Positions 21,243-33,449 of a DNA stretch of 64,000 bases are shown piece after piece. Position 1 is the stretch's first letter; the number at the start of each line of letters is the position of its first letter. The notes beneath the pieces are model-generated. The model did not search any database and was not told the DNA's origin. It worked only from the letters and a program-made list of their open reading frames with translations. The position numbers were made by a program, and so were the translations under genes. Source of the stretch: Fragum whitleyi (Eukaryota; Mollusca; Bivalvia; Cardiida; Cardiidae); the NCBI GenBank assembly GCA_948146395.1, contig OX411543.1, positions 56,473,689 to 56,537,688 of the forward strand, read 5' to 3'.

Positions 21243-22188
21243 ATCATTTTTCTTCCATCAGTTGCAGGCCAGTAAAGCGAATCAGGGGTTTAAGCGTCTC
21301 TCGTTGTTGAAATACATTGATTTATATATGCCCGTCAAAAGTCGAGACGTATTGTGTGATCGCCTGTGGTGGGCGGGAGGCGTAAGCTTCGATAGTGGCT
21401 TGAGGTCACCATCTCTTGAACGCATTCCAACTTATCAGTACTTTCAGTACTTTGATTTAATACTATACTACATGTATTGTTCGTTAAATTTTTTATTCAA
21501 TGAAATCAAGGAGATGAAAAAAAATTAACTGTAGAAACAAACAATCTTCACATTTTTTATTAGATGTGTTTAGATTTGTCAATTACCTCAATTTCGAAAT
21601 ATCATTTCACTTATCTGTAGTCGTCACTTTTTTAATGTTCAGCGTTACACTTTCAGGTATTTGGTTCGCATACAGGTTTTTCGCGGAATGCCATTTGAAA
21701 CATTTTACACGAAATTTCTGTGTTGAAGGAGTTAAACGATTTTCTAACTGAAGAAAGAACAAAAAAATCTGACAATTTTTCGTTAAATGTGCTTAGATTT
21801 CACTTTCACAATTACCTTAATTTTCAAATTGGTAAAGAATACATTTATTACACTTCGAACATGTCTTCAAAGAGAAGAGGCTTACTCGTTACATGCTTTC
21901 TTTGGCGAATTTTTTAACCCTGTTTTTTTTTTTTTTTTTTTTTTCGCAGCAGAATATGCAAGAATAAAGTGACTTTAGAATAGAGCTACTCAAGAGCTTT
22001 AAAAATGATATATGGTAATGTGCTATTTGAGGCTATCCAGTGATTTATTTCTTCTTTTTTATTGAAACTATAAAATAACGGGTTTTCAAGAAAAAGCTCG
22101 ACGTTAAAGTTATACGAAGTCTCTAAAACTTCTGTTAAAGTCAGAATATTACGGGTTCAGTAGGACAAGGGTTTATGAATCACGAATT
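21243..22188. other. No gene recognised; weak internal direct repeat
   Basis: AGATGTGTTTAGATTTGTCA (21563) and AAATGTGCTTAGATTTCACT (21785), both followed by AATTACCT.AATTT, suggest a local duplication of about 220 bp. A poly-T run lies at about 21923-21942. Confidence 0.35.
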
Positions 22189-22617
22189 ACAGTTAACAAA
22201 ATCGTGAAATTGACAAGGTGAATGATTATGGAATGAAATCGAATGAGTGTGTGTAGAGAGTTTTGAGTAAAAATAAAAGGGGAGGGGCATTCATATCGCT
22301 GATTTCGTTTAAGAGTAACAAAATTAGCAATATTTATTACCTCCCTTTGATAAAATATGCATACAAATTCTATAAAGCTTTCCGTTTCGTTAATCTTTCA
22401 GAAGAATCTATCAGACGCGTAAAATTTCATTTCCCTTTTTTTCCAGTGAAATTGCGATTTTTCTAGTTATGTTCATTTAAATGTAGTTGTTGACCTTGGA
22501 TTTTGATATTTGAATGGTCCGAGTGAGTGTTTGGAAAGAATAGATGGAGCGCTTAGTGAGCGATTAAGAATGGTTTTAATCGGAATGAGCGTTAAATTCA
22601 CGATGTTATTAAGTGTA
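22189..22617 (+). mobile_element. MITE-1 copy, near-complete
   Basis: ACAGTTAACAAAATCGTGAA to ACGATGTTATTAAGTGTA, TA borders. The internal AACAAAATTAGCAATATTTA and TTACCTCCCTTTGAT arm, the TATCAGACGCGTAA block and the GAGCGCTTAGTGAGCG block are in place. Confidence 0.85.
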
Positions 22618-23847
22618 GGACTCTATTTCGAGATATCATGCAGTGCCTTTACGATTGATACTAAAGATCAAACAAAACTTGCGAAAAAGTCCCACGAAAG
22701 AAAAGGTCTTCTCGTACATGTTTTACGAATTCTCCAAAAGGACGAGCCGAAGGAAAATTGGTACATGTAGTTAGCACTTCCCTACAATTACATACATTTA
22801 AACCATACCCCGCTACCCGGGAGGTGCGAGGGTCATTAAAAAAATACTGCAACTTTACTAAAAATGCTATATTTCTACCCGAAACTTATCAAATTAGCTT
22901 GTATTTATTCCAAATCAAATGAATTTCGTTACGTTGTCTTGTATCGTCATTCTCAATGACATTGAACGTATTAATGCTAGCCCACGACAATAACGTCTAA
23001 GGTACGTATTGTTCTGACGTCATTAAAGGCGGGGGCACGAAAAGCTTCTTCATAATTGCTTGAATATGCACAATTGCATTTATGCCATTTTTTTAAAGGG
23101 ATGAGATGAGAAATAAAAAAACTATCGAAGACGTTGCCTTTATTTAGATTTAATTAAGAAAATTGAAGAACCCTCGTAAGATGTTCACTCTTTTATTTCA
23201 AAGATGATTGAAATCGGTATCTTTATAATTTAGCCTCTTATAGTAAAGCCATTATTACTGTAATTGTTATTACTGTTACTATAATTATTGTTATAAGACA
23301 CGTAAAAATTGAAATTTTAACGCACGTGGGATTTAGAATACTTTTGCCTACACTCTGTAGATTACTACAGATTTTTTTCTTACGAACATATAGATCTAAA
23401 GCCACTAAAGCATAGCTGGAAAAAACAATACGCGGACCGAGGTCGAAACCACGCAGAAAAGAAATGAAGATATTGTTGGTTTCCAATACCAATCCAGAGA
23501 TATTCCTTTCCTGACGCAGGTGTTAGGCATTGCATTGTATATGAACTTTTCTGAAAATATGCATGGAAGGAAAGAAAGTATCGTAGCATATTTCACACAG
23601 AGTTTTCCCCCAAATTGTTAGCATCCCGTTTTTTCAGAAAGTTTCCAGTTTGATTGCTTATGCAACATATTTAAGGCTAGGCTCTGACCTAATACACTAA
23701 AACATCTAGGAATAAATCGCCCACTTTTGATAAACAGATATAAGATATTTTAGGCATGGCGTTAATTTGACGAGTGCTTAACCTTTCCTTATCTACTCGT
23801 CGTCTTCTCTCGGCTATGCAGTGGATTGCCACACAACGAAAACCTCT
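22618..23847. other. No gene or repeat recognised
   Basis: Unstructured AT-rich sequence. Frames up to 90 codons on either strand show no family resemblance and no codon-quality signal. Confidence 0.4.
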
Positions 23848-23955
23848 GCCCTACGTACAGGATAACAAAACATGACAAACTGTTTGCAATTTATATCCCG
23901 CTTTGCACGCAAGTCCACGTGCAAAGCGTGGTATAATCTGCAAACGGTCTGAACA
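23848..23955. mobile_element. Hairpin MITE H, copy 2 (right arm degraded)
   Basis: GCCCTACGTACAGGATAACA, TATCCCGCTTTGCACGCAAG and GTGCAAAGCGTGGTATAAT match the left arm and centre of 41205-41338. The outer right arm is lost. Confidence 0.65.
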
Positions 23956-24094
23956 TTTCTTTTGTTTACCCAAAACATAGCGTTGGTTATCATAACTAAA
24001 GAGATGCAGAGTCTTGATTTTTTAACTTGAAAGGCTTTGTGGTTCTGTATTTTCATATAGTATATTAATCTAGTAAAGTTCCACAAGCGTCGCT

Positions 24095-24265
24095 AACATA
24101 GGCATAGAAAGAATTTTGAATTTATATGCACTCTGAAGGCGACCACCTTGAATAAGCTTTTGCTTCGATGTTATGATCATTCTTAAAAATATTGTTCGAA
24201 AGAGGATTAATTATATTATGCATTTTCTTAATGTGTGTAATGGTGGTTACGCTCTTGGCTAAAAT
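24095..24265 (+). mobile_element. Element with GGCGTAAC-type ends, internally deleted
   Basis: ATAGGCATAGAAAGAATTTT at the left and GTGGTTACGCTCTTGGC at the right match the ends of 31616-31900. The middle retains GAATAAGCTTTTGCTTCGAT and TGATCATTCTT. It is a shortened family member. Confidence 0.55.
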
Positions 24266-25252
24266 AATAGGGGTTCCGTATGTCCTGCTCACTACCCTGA
24301 ACTAACCAGCAAGTTCTAAAAAGAAAAGAAAAATATAAGCTCTGCTAGCATTCTCATCCTTTTTGCATAAAATAAGTTACTAACACTGCATTGTACATGT
24401 ATTGATTTAGACAATTAAAAACTTGTAAAACCAAGCTCTGCGTATAATTTTATAAAACAGTGAATCCAGACTTGAAAAGTAGAAGGTCGAAAAGGTTTCA
24501 AAATTTGATTTAATATTCTTGATATAAAAATTTTACTAAGAAATTCTATAGCCACCAAAGCTCATATCCTGATATTTATTTACAAGTGTAGAATGGGACA
24601 AGATGAATTGAACAAATTCTTTGTTCGATTCATTTCTGAAAGAATGATCTATAGCGCTAAAGATCGGTATTTCGCCCTTTTGGGGGGGAAAACTTGATGC
24701 CCTAGGAATATATGCTGGGAATTTCGCTAATTTCTTTTTAGGCATACAGCTGATATCTCGATCTTTGTTTATAGAAAACGCTTATCATATTAAAAAATCT
24801 TGTTTATGAGATACTCGTAAAATTATCCAGTAACTAGCCATCCGGTTATTATAAAACTCATCCCCCCATCGCTTGGATAAGCACATTCGAAAGAAGCTGT
24901 GACGTCACTCTATGTATTCCGCCATATTGTGTTCAAAGTGGATTTACGCATGTGTAAAATCACTCTGTTATTTGTTTTATGATAAAGTCGCATATAAGCT
25001 TAAGCAGTTTAGAATACAGGGATGTTTAAGTTTGTTTTGAACTCAGCAATTTACCTATCTGGCCTGATTAAAGAGAGTATTCACGTAGAGCTCCCATGCA
25101 ATTCTTTAAAGCATATTTCGTCTCGGTAAAATTTCGTCCCCTAGAGTATTGGAAAAAATTCTTACATATATATTGAGCTATTGCTCCTCCAAGTAAATAT
25201 TTTACCATGGAGTAACATTACATTAACATTTGATTTTCCATATGATAAATAT
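24266..25252. other. No gene or repeat recognised
   Basis: AT-rich sequence without an identified element. Confidence 0.35.
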
Positions 25253-25668
25253 ACTGTGGAAAACATCGTGAAATTGACTTTCATTCCGATCAAAATCATT
25301 CAAAATCATTCACTCAGCGCTCCAATCATTTAATCCAAACACTCACTTAAATCGACCAAAAAGGCTTGTCATTTTTCAGAAAACATTTCGAAATCGTTCA
25401 AGACAAGTAATATTAAATTCAAATCGATCAAACGATTGTACTGGTTAGTATGGATTTTTAAGTGTCTTATTGGTCCTCGAAGACACACAAACAGAAAAGT
25501 ATGTTTATTTTATTAATGGGAGGGCATGTTCATCTTGAACAAAGTTAGCAATATTTGATTACCTCCCTTGAATTTCACTCAAAACTCGCTCCACACACCC
25601 ATTCAATTTCATTCAAAAATAATTCCGAAAGTGTCCATCTTGTCAATTTCCTGATGTTAGTAACTGTA
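25253..25668 (-). mobile_element. MITE-1 copy, second subfamily (reverse)
   Basis: TGTGGAAAACATCGTGAAAT at the left, ATTTCCTGATGTTAGTAACTG at most of the right end. The interior has the AAATCGATCAAACGATTG block of the second subfamily. It faces the copy at 25948. Confidence 0.75.
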
Positions 25669-25947
25669 TGATCTATAATGAGATTTGGTTTCAGACAATA
25701 TGAACTAAACCGAGTCTAGAACCGAAACGTAATTAAGGTAGTGGCATCTTAATTGTTCCGCAACATTTCGGACCACACGTTCTTTCACAATGTCAATCGA
25801 GGTTTCCTAATGAAAATCAATTAAATAGGAAACGGAAGTAAACAAAGTTAAAGTTCAATACCCCCGAAACGTTGCGGAAATGTTACGGGTCCACAACCTT
25901 GAGACAGTCTTGGCGAGCTAAAAAACTTTTCTATTCCAGACGAGGTT

Positions 25948-26377
25948 ACAGTTAACAACATCGTGAAGTTGACAAGGTGAATGATTTTTTTAATGATTAA
26001 GGAATGAATGAGTGTGGAGCGAGTTTTGAGTGAATTTAATGGGAGGTAGTCCAATATCGCAAATTTTGTTCAGGACGAACAAAATTAGCGATATTGATTT
26101 CTTATCTTAAATAAAAACGCAACAAGTTCTATAAATAGCCACCCATTTCTTCAAGAACCTATGAGATACTTACGATTTGCATTATAATAGCGAAATCGCG
26201 TTTTTTCTCTATCAAAAATTATTTTAAATGACATTGTTGATTCTTTATTTTTCAATGGGTATGAGCGTTTTTAAATGGTTAGAGTGAGTGTTTAGAATGG
26301 ATGAATGGAGCGCTGAGTGGGCGCTTTTGAATGGTTTAGATTGGGGTGAATGTCAATTTTACGATTTTTTGACTGTA
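25948..26377 (+). mobile_element. MITE-1 copy, near-complete
   Basis: ACAGTTAACAACATCGTGAA to TTTTACGATTTTTTGACTGTA, TA borders. The internal hairpin is well kept: CAATATCGCAAATTTTGTTC / GAACAAAATTAGCGATATTG. Confidence 0.87.
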
Positions 26378-26788
26378 AGATCAGCTTACCAGTGTAGAAC
26401 AAAATCGAGATACAGATTCTTTTTCTCACATAAGCATCAATTTTGTACGCTCAAACCCATTTTTTGGAAAGTTATAAAATCCCAAAATGAATCAATATTG
26501 TAAAATTTTGCCAAATTTCTTGAAGATTCCTTTTAAACGGAGAAAATCGCTCGAAGAAAGGATATTTCACTTGCCTTAACCTTTATTTAACCAAAATTTA
26601 ATACAGTTTTGAGTTTAAAAAAAATCTACGATCTATAGAATATTCACATTTGTGTTATAATCTGTATATGATTTTTTTGCCATTGTTTGTGCGTATATAT
26701 CCGCGCTGTAACAACATTTCCATCATGTAACAAAATCAATAATTTATTTTATAAAGTATTTTTTCTTTGAAACTACATGTTATATGTA

Positions 26789-27951
26789 TACTCAGCAAAA
26801 AAAGAAAGTATCCACTTTCTTTCTTCAATATCCTTTATATTTTCAAGATTTAATAATCAATTCCGGTACCATTGTGTTTGCAGCGCTTCGTTTTCTCATG
26901 CAAACATGGTTTTTCAATCAAGCAACATGTCATTTTTGGTGTTTTTCAATAAATGTCGAAATGTTTGTTTTCTACGTCGAATCACGTCATGTGTTCGATC
27001 GTGAGTTTCTTCTCAAATGAATTTAACCTCTAAAGCTCTGTGGTTAAGAAAATCAAACAATAGTTGTGTTCTGTGCAACACAGTTTTGTTACGAGACCAA
27101 GAAAAACATGACCACAGGCGTAATCAAAAACTGTTAAACGGTGAGTAAATTTTAAGGACGTTAGTTGAAAGAGAAGAACAATAAAGATGTTTGCTGGCCA
27201 TTTCCGATAGAGTAGTATTGTCTTTCGCCCTGTTCAACTCAATAGGGCCACTGGGAAGACGTCACGCCAGATTTTCTCATTCGCGTTGACGCGATTGCCT
27301 TTACTCTTCCTAACCGATATTTCAAAGCGGAAGTAAAATAAATGTCTGAAGCTTTAAAAAAGTCAAACTTTAAAATCAAGTCAATTGCTATTCAATCCTT
27401 AACGGGTGTAAGGCAAGCAAGTTTTCTTGATATCCATACGAGCCTCTCCAATGAGCAAGATGAAACGTTAACGTAACGTGGCAATGCAAATGTTGTTTTG
27501 TTTTCAGCAAAAATGAAATAGAGCATTTTGGGATTGGTTTTCTTGACAAGGAATGAGCAGACAGATTTGTTAATTTGAGCTTTGAATCTGCGCAAGATGT
27601 TTTATGAATGTTTTTGTTCATTTGACGTAAATTTAATAGGAATTAGCAGGTGAAATCAAGGTGTCTTATCAATCCAGAATACCTAACACAATAATATTGC
27701 ATTTCGCAAGCTTAAAACTGTCAGAAAATCATTTGAATGTTTAATTGAGAGTCTGCGATTTTTGAAAACGACCCCCTGGCTACGTTAGCGCCTACAATTC
27801 GGCAGCGGCTTCTTCAAATCACATAAAACTGTTCAAATTTATTTCCAAATGATTAGGGCGTAATTTGCAATATGTTTCGTAGAATTCTTAAGAGTACTTT
27901 TAAAGAAATCCGAAGTTTAATTGGGTGGATACTTTTTATTTTTGCTCAGTA
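26789..27951. mobile_element. 1.16 kb TA-flanked non-autonomous DNA element
   Basis: TACTCAGCAAAAAAAGAAAG with TATCCAC at the left and GTGGATACTTTTTATTTTTG with CTCAGTA at the right are inverted repeats of about 27 bp. Each is flanked by TA (26787-26788 and 27952-27953). Internal frames of up to 78 codons carry no transposase motif. A TA target is consistent with the Tc1/mariner group, but the assignment is tentative. Confidence 0.7.
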
Positions 27952-28092
27952 TATTTGTAAACATTGTTGACCTGTCGCTCATTTAATATTCCTGTTGACC
28001 TTCATTGATATTCGGAACCCACCTTCTTATATAGATTAAAATACGCGAATTTTACATTCAAATGACAAAATATACCCTGGCGTGAAAAATGA

Positions 28093-28165
28093 CCAGATAT
28101 AGCTATATGTGTTAGGTAAGATGCCTGTAATGCAGGGGTCCGAAGATCGAATCTCCATCTCGCCT
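28093..28165 (+). repeat. Possible degenerate tRNA-like SINE head
   Basis: TAGCTATATGTGTTAGGTAA could be a decayed A box and GAAGATCGAATCTCC a decayed B box at about tRNA spacing. Weak; no tail is recognised. Confidence 0.3.
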
Positions 28166-28795
28166 ACGTATTTTCATTTGTTTTTAATAACGATGATACT
28201 TTTAATTTTTTGTATACGAAAAGCAGGGCAAAGTTTACTCTTTTTTTTTTTTTTTTCATCGTGGGTAATCCGTTTGATATGTTGCATTTGGTGATTTTCT
28301 ATTGCTCAGTAGACTACGCACAACACAAAAATGATATTTGGAGAAGTACAGGATACACTTGTCATACTTCTCTTTTCTTGATCTTTGTATATGTCTGATG
28401 GTCTATTGAGAAAAATATATAAAAATGAATAAAGAATTCCGAAAAATGAATTAACAGAAGTAACGACAAGCAATGAAATGTGCATACGAAAAATAGTAAT
28501 AATATTATTGGCATTAAATGTCATGCACGGAAAAAAATACATTGTAATTCAATTCAGTCGCTTAGGTACATGTACTGCGTTATAGAAACATAACAGGCTA
28601 AGCTGACGATCGAAAGCCTCGTGACCTCAGCTTGAATAAGTTACACAACAGCTTATCAATTCCAAAATTAAGGGAATGAGAGATTTTATCCAGAAAAAAA
28701 ACCCTGTCAATATAGAATATAATAAACAAGAAATCCAGAGACAATAAAACCGTACCATTTTTAATAATGATAAAATTATAGTTAAAACAATTTGG
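28166..28795. other. No gene recognised
   Basis: AT-rich sequence with a poly-T run near 28239-28256. Nothing else identified. Confidence 0.35.
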
Positions 28796-28885
28796 AAAAT
28801 AAAATTAATGTAACCGACTGCGTGTGTATTCGAACCGGGTCTGCTAGTTCAATGACTCTAACAGGCGAACGGTTTAGCTCGGGGA
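28796..28885 (-). repeat. Possible degenerate tRNA-like sequence
   Basis: On the minus strand GAGCTAAACCGTTCGCCTGT and CCGGTTCGAATACAC sit at tRNA-like A-box to B-box spacing, with TGTTAGAGTC between. It reads as a decayed SINE head. Confidence 0.4.
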
Positions 28886-29129
28886 TATTACCGAAGGTTT
28901 ACGAAAAATAATAAGCGACAGGTCAACTATTTTTTCCAATATCTTGCATCATCAATATAACAATCAACAGATTGTGTTTGTCAATAAAAAAAAAAATAAA
29001 TATCCAATCAAATAATTGATTTAGACAGTACAGTTGGCCTCCGTCAATTTTCCTCATTTTCAATTGAAATATCTTCGAGGAGGGCCGACTGGAACGTCGT
29101 AATAACGGCTTAATAAATGTACAGTACAA

Positions 29130-30258
29130 CGATTAGGTAAAAAAAATATGTTAAAATATCTTGACGAAAGTGGCTATACAAACTGGGTAACAAAAATCAG
29201 ACTAAATCTTTACAAAACTGGATTTGGATGTGTTTGGGAAAGCCAAGGAACTTTTAACGAAAATAAATTTCTTGCAAATTACATCAATAAACTGAAGGAT
29301 CAATATATACAAATATGGCATATTCAATGTGAAGAAAATAAAAAATTAACATTATATGTTAATTATAAGCAGGAATTTGTATTTGAAAACTATCTAGATA
29401 AAATTGATGTTCCTAAATTCAGAAAAAGTCTAGTCAAATTTCGAACTTCATCTCATCTCATTCTTTGATGATCAAGAAAGGCCGTCATATAGGTATTGAA
29501 GCCAAGGAAAGATTTTGTATTTTCTGTAATGAACAGGAAAATGAATATCATTTTCTTCTTGTATGTCCCCATTATCAAGATATTCGTACAAAGTACTTAC
29601 CCCAAAAATTTTATGAAAAACCATCTTTGTTTAATTTTAATGTATTACTAGCAAGCAAAAAGACTAGTCTTGTAAGATCTCTTGCGATGTTTATATACTT
29701 TGCCTTTGAGAAGAGATCAGAAGCCTTACAAAATCGTTCTTTGATACCTTGAATTGTATATTCCAAAGAACTTATATCTCAAGGAGTATTAGTTACCGTA
29801 GAAAGTGTATTTTCTTTGGCGATTGTGAATTCGTTATTTTTTAACTGAAATACTGCATATATCATGCTAATTAGTATTTTTATGCTTACCCAACTGATTA
29901 TATATTTTGTTTCGTGCAAATTGTCAATTTAACAGAAATTTCAGCCAGTTCGATCCAAGTTTTTGTAGCGAAAGCAGACTGTGTAGACAGAGATCATGCT
30001 ACACGTCAGTGCAGGCTGATCTTAGTCTCTACTGACTGCCAAACCTTTCTGTAAAGCATAAAGAGGTTGTGAGCAACATGATAGGGTTGAAATATTCTAA
30101 ATATCTGATATGACTGCATATTCAATATTTCAGGTTCGGAAGGCTGTAAAATATGTTTTTGATTACCTCATCGATTATCTGTTTTGTACAATTTGTAAAT
30201 GTATTGGGTATATGGGCCGGTGGCCTTCATACATTCCAAATAAACTATGAAACTATGA
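29130..30258 (+). mobile_element. 5'-truncated LINE with 3' UTR
   Basis: It contains the last part of a LINE open frame (29148-29752), a 3' UTR of about 0.5 kb and a tail of AATAAACTATGAAACTATGA, a short tandem repeat typical of CR1/L2-like tails. The reverse transcriptase core is absent. Part of the UTR (about 29970-30045) resembles the core of the MITE at 39117-39355. Confidence 0.7.
29148..29752 (+). pseudogene. LINE reverse transcriptase C-terminal region, frameshifted
   Basis: Two overlapping frames (29148-29468 and 29465-29752) are the C-terminal region downstream of a LINE reverse transcriptase. The first ends in RKSLVKFRTSSHLIL and the second resumes MMIKKGRHIGIEAKERFC, so one frameshift separates them near 29462. 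The second holds a zinc knuckle, CIFC then H then C (C-x2-C-x7-H-x4-C in CIFCNEQENEYHFLLVC). The KGRH and FLLVCP motifs recur in the LINE at 50600-51915, so both belong to the same clade. It cannot be functional. Clade name is not assigned. Confidence 0.75.
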
Positions 30259-31615
30259 AACATCACAAAAAGAAACGGTAAGAAAAAGAAAAATCAAATT
30301 TCAAACAAATTTCTTCGGGCCGTTCTTTCTAAAGATATGTTAAATGCTACTTTTTGAGCGGCTAAAATTTGAATAAATACCTTTAAACAAATCACATGTT
30401 TCTCTCCTTTTTATATAAGCAAGATGTCATGATTACACGCCTATTCTTCTGATTCATTCAATGTCATTTTGGTATATTCCATGGAATTGAACACGTCTTT
30501 AATATGATAATAATTTAAGCGTTTCAGAAAGTGTATTTGCATCTGTGAAAAACGCGCGAAGTCGCCATTTTAACGACGTCCTAGTAACTTTCATTCTAAA
30601 TTGAACACCAGAAAATATACACCGTTGAGACCGAGCTAACACAAAGTTTCCATACATACCAATACTTACATTCGGAACACCGCTCGGACTTTTCCGTAAA
30701 CTGAAAAGTACCTCGGACGTAAGTGAAGTATTTTTTGGTCATTTTTTCGGTAATTCGGCTCCTGGTGGTAAACTGGTTAATATGCTTAATTATAATATGC
30801 CCATTTCTAACCTTACGTCGATTTTATTTTTTGCAACGTCATACTTAGTTATGTTTGTGACGTCATATAAACCCGCGTACGATATGACGCGCTTTCATGA
30901 CTGCGCCCTTACTATTCCGTAGAATCGCCGAGGGTGCCCGAGTGCAATACTTATAGGACACGTTTCTTTCGGAACTACTTCGTGCGGAATCTTACAATAA
31001 AGCTCCATGCTCAAAATTAATTTCATCGGGGAGTGTAACTACTTTTTCAGCCAATCAGAATGCACGAAAATTTGTGGGATCAACCAAAATTTAATTATTA
31101 CCCGGTTGATATAAATAGAAATTATTTGACAGCCATGGGAATATGATAACCAAATTGACGTAGATGATAGGCAACGCGCTAATCAGTTTATCCCATAATA
31201 TGGTCTGGTATCCAAGCAAACATTTTGTTCTAAATGCAAGGAGCGTTTTTTTTTTTTTTAACATATTCCGGGAAAATCTTTTGCGAAAGTATGTTAATCA
31301 CAAGAAAATTATGTCCTTCCAAAAGTCAAGTCTAGCATGCACTTGGCTTACAAAGCTCGCACTGTTACCGTACACACGTCGTACCCCAACTATACATATT
31401 TCTTTAATGCTTTTCGGTGGTTTATCGAGAAATAACGGTAGATTATAACTTGGACGTCGCGCACGCTAATGCTTAACATTTTGTAACGTCGATTTTGCCA
31501 TTTAGACGTTATTACATTATATTTTTCTGAAACGCTTCTTGTTTATCCGGGTAGATTTTTGTCGTGCGTATTCAATTTTTAAAATTGCTATATAAGTTAT
31601 ATTCAGAATATGAAA
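30259..31615. other. No gene recognised; one MITE end
   Basis: CATTCGGAACACCGCTCGGA (30669) with TTTCCGTAAACTG and CCTCGGACGTA matches the left end of the Mutator-like MITE at 42380-42834, over about 60 bp. The remainder is unassigned AT-rich sequence. Confidence 0.45.
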
Positions 31616-31900
31616 GCATAGGCGTAACTAGGACTTTGAAATCTTTACGCACTCAGAATGCGACAATCAAAGAATATATCGGATAAAGGCTATATGACAA
31701 CTCAAAAGAAGAATGCCCTCCACCCGCTCCGTTTTTATTAATTGAGCGTTGGTGAATAATTAAAACATCGTAACTACAGCTTGAATAAGCTGTAGTTTCG
31801 ATGCTTTGATCATTTATCCACGATATTTTTCAACAGAGCATTATTTATTTTACGCACTTGCGTAATTTGCGTAATGGGAGCTACGCCCTTGGAAAGAATA
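31616..31900 (+). mobile_element. MITE with GGCGTAACTA ends, copy 1
   Basis: The ends are CATAGGCGTAACTAGGAC and GGGAGCTACGCCCTTGG. The centre AACTACAGCTTGAATAAGCT with GTAGTTTCGATG forms a hairpin. 40626-40913 is a reverse-complement copy and 24095-24265 a deleted copy. Confidence 0.75.
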
Positions 31901-32201
31901 AACTTTTTGTCTGTTTGAAGCATTTTTACTATGAATCGGCTTTAATCATTTTTTATCTTGGATTGATGAAAAGGCACAGCGCGCAATGTCAAAACGAAAG
32001 ACGTTAAAAATGATACGTTTTTGAATAGTATGTCCACACAGCCAAATCTAAATATTTTTCTATCTTTTTAAACGTTTCTGTACAAAAATTTTCATTGGGA
32101 TTCTACGAAAAAATAATATTTCAAAAATGTAGAATGATTTATGATAATCATTGTGATTATGAAATGCGGCAGCGAAACATTTTGAAAACCGGTGTAACAG
32201 T
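31901..32201. other. No gene recognised
   Basis: AT-rich lead-in to the palindrome array. Confidence 0.35.
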
Positions 32202-32591
32202 GTAACCTGCCCCCCCCCCCCCTGGGGTAACGTGTCCCCGGGGACAGGTTACCCCGGGGTAACGTGTCCCCCCCATGGAAAACATTATTTCTTATCAAAA
32301 TTTTAATTTTTCATTCATGCTATTTTGTATATCTCTAAATCAATTTAAACAAGACATATAAAAAGTATATCTGTAATTTTTGAGTGGTTTTCAATTCCTC
32401 AAACCAAAATATAATTTGCTTACTATGATTTTCTTATAAAATCAATTTTCCTTTTTTTTTATTTTTCATTATTATAGTAATCAATCTTGGTATTTTATGC
32501 AAATATTTGAAAGTTTAATGAAAAAAGATATAAAAAAAATAAAACTTTAGTTGGGGGGGGGAGACACGTTACCCCGGGGTAACCTGTCCCC

Positions 32592-33400
32592 CTATTCAAA
32601 ATGCTTTTATTCATTTGATTTCACCTTCAAGTCATTCATTTTTCTTAAGAAATTATCATATGATATTCATTGAAAAATATTTCATTCATTTTTTTAAAAA
32701 ATTGATGCTTTTTTAAAAGAAAAATCTTAGCAATTGCACGTTTTTATTTTTTGCAATATTACTTTTGCAATATCGAAATTTTTTTCCAAGTCCATATTTA
32801 GATTGATAAATAGCATTTATTAACATATCATGTTAATATAGCAGTTTTCATTAGAAAGCAACATGTTAAATTCATTCAATAATTCTTCTTTTGAAAGGGG
32901 GACAGGTTACCCAAGCCAGGGTAACATGTCCCCAGGGGACAGGTTACCCCGGGGTAACCTGTCCCCCTATTCCAAATACTTTTTTCATTAAAGATATCAC
33001 CTTCCAGTCATTCTTTTTTATTAAGAAAGATATTCTTAGAAAATTTTCTCAATGGCTTTGTATGTTTATATTTCTTTGTTTGTACCTTTTCAAAGAAAAA
33101 TCTTAGCACTTGAAATTTTTTTATTATTGCACCATTTCAATTTTTTCAGAGTCCGTTATTAAATTGAATAATAGCTTTTAAAAACACAATTATCATGTCT
33201 GTATTGCAGTTTTGATAAGAAAACAATACGTTAATTGACAAATTGTTTAAATCTTGTATTTTGGAAAGGGGGGCAGGTTAACCAAGCCTGGGTAACTTGT
33301 CCCCGGGGGACATGTTACCTTGGGGTAACCTGTCCCCCTATTCCAAATGCTATTTTTCATTAAAGATATCACCTTCCATTCGTTCTTTTTTTTAATTAAG
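32592..33400 (+). repeat. Palindrome array, spacer block I
   Basis: After palindromes 2, 3 and 4 the spacer restarts with CCCCCTATTCCAAATGC-like sequence and continues ATTAAAGATATCACCTTCC. The period is about 340-370 bp. This spacer is absent from block II. Confidence 0.75.
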
Positions 33401-33449
33401 AATGTATGATATTATATACTTTGAAAATTCCCTCAAAGAATAAGTATGT

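Noticed and set aside
21720..22770. Possible duplicated exons with KRRGLLV / RKGLLVHVL similarity
   Set aside because: The similarity is short and part lies at the edge of a MITE; no reading frame continuity or splice signals support exons.
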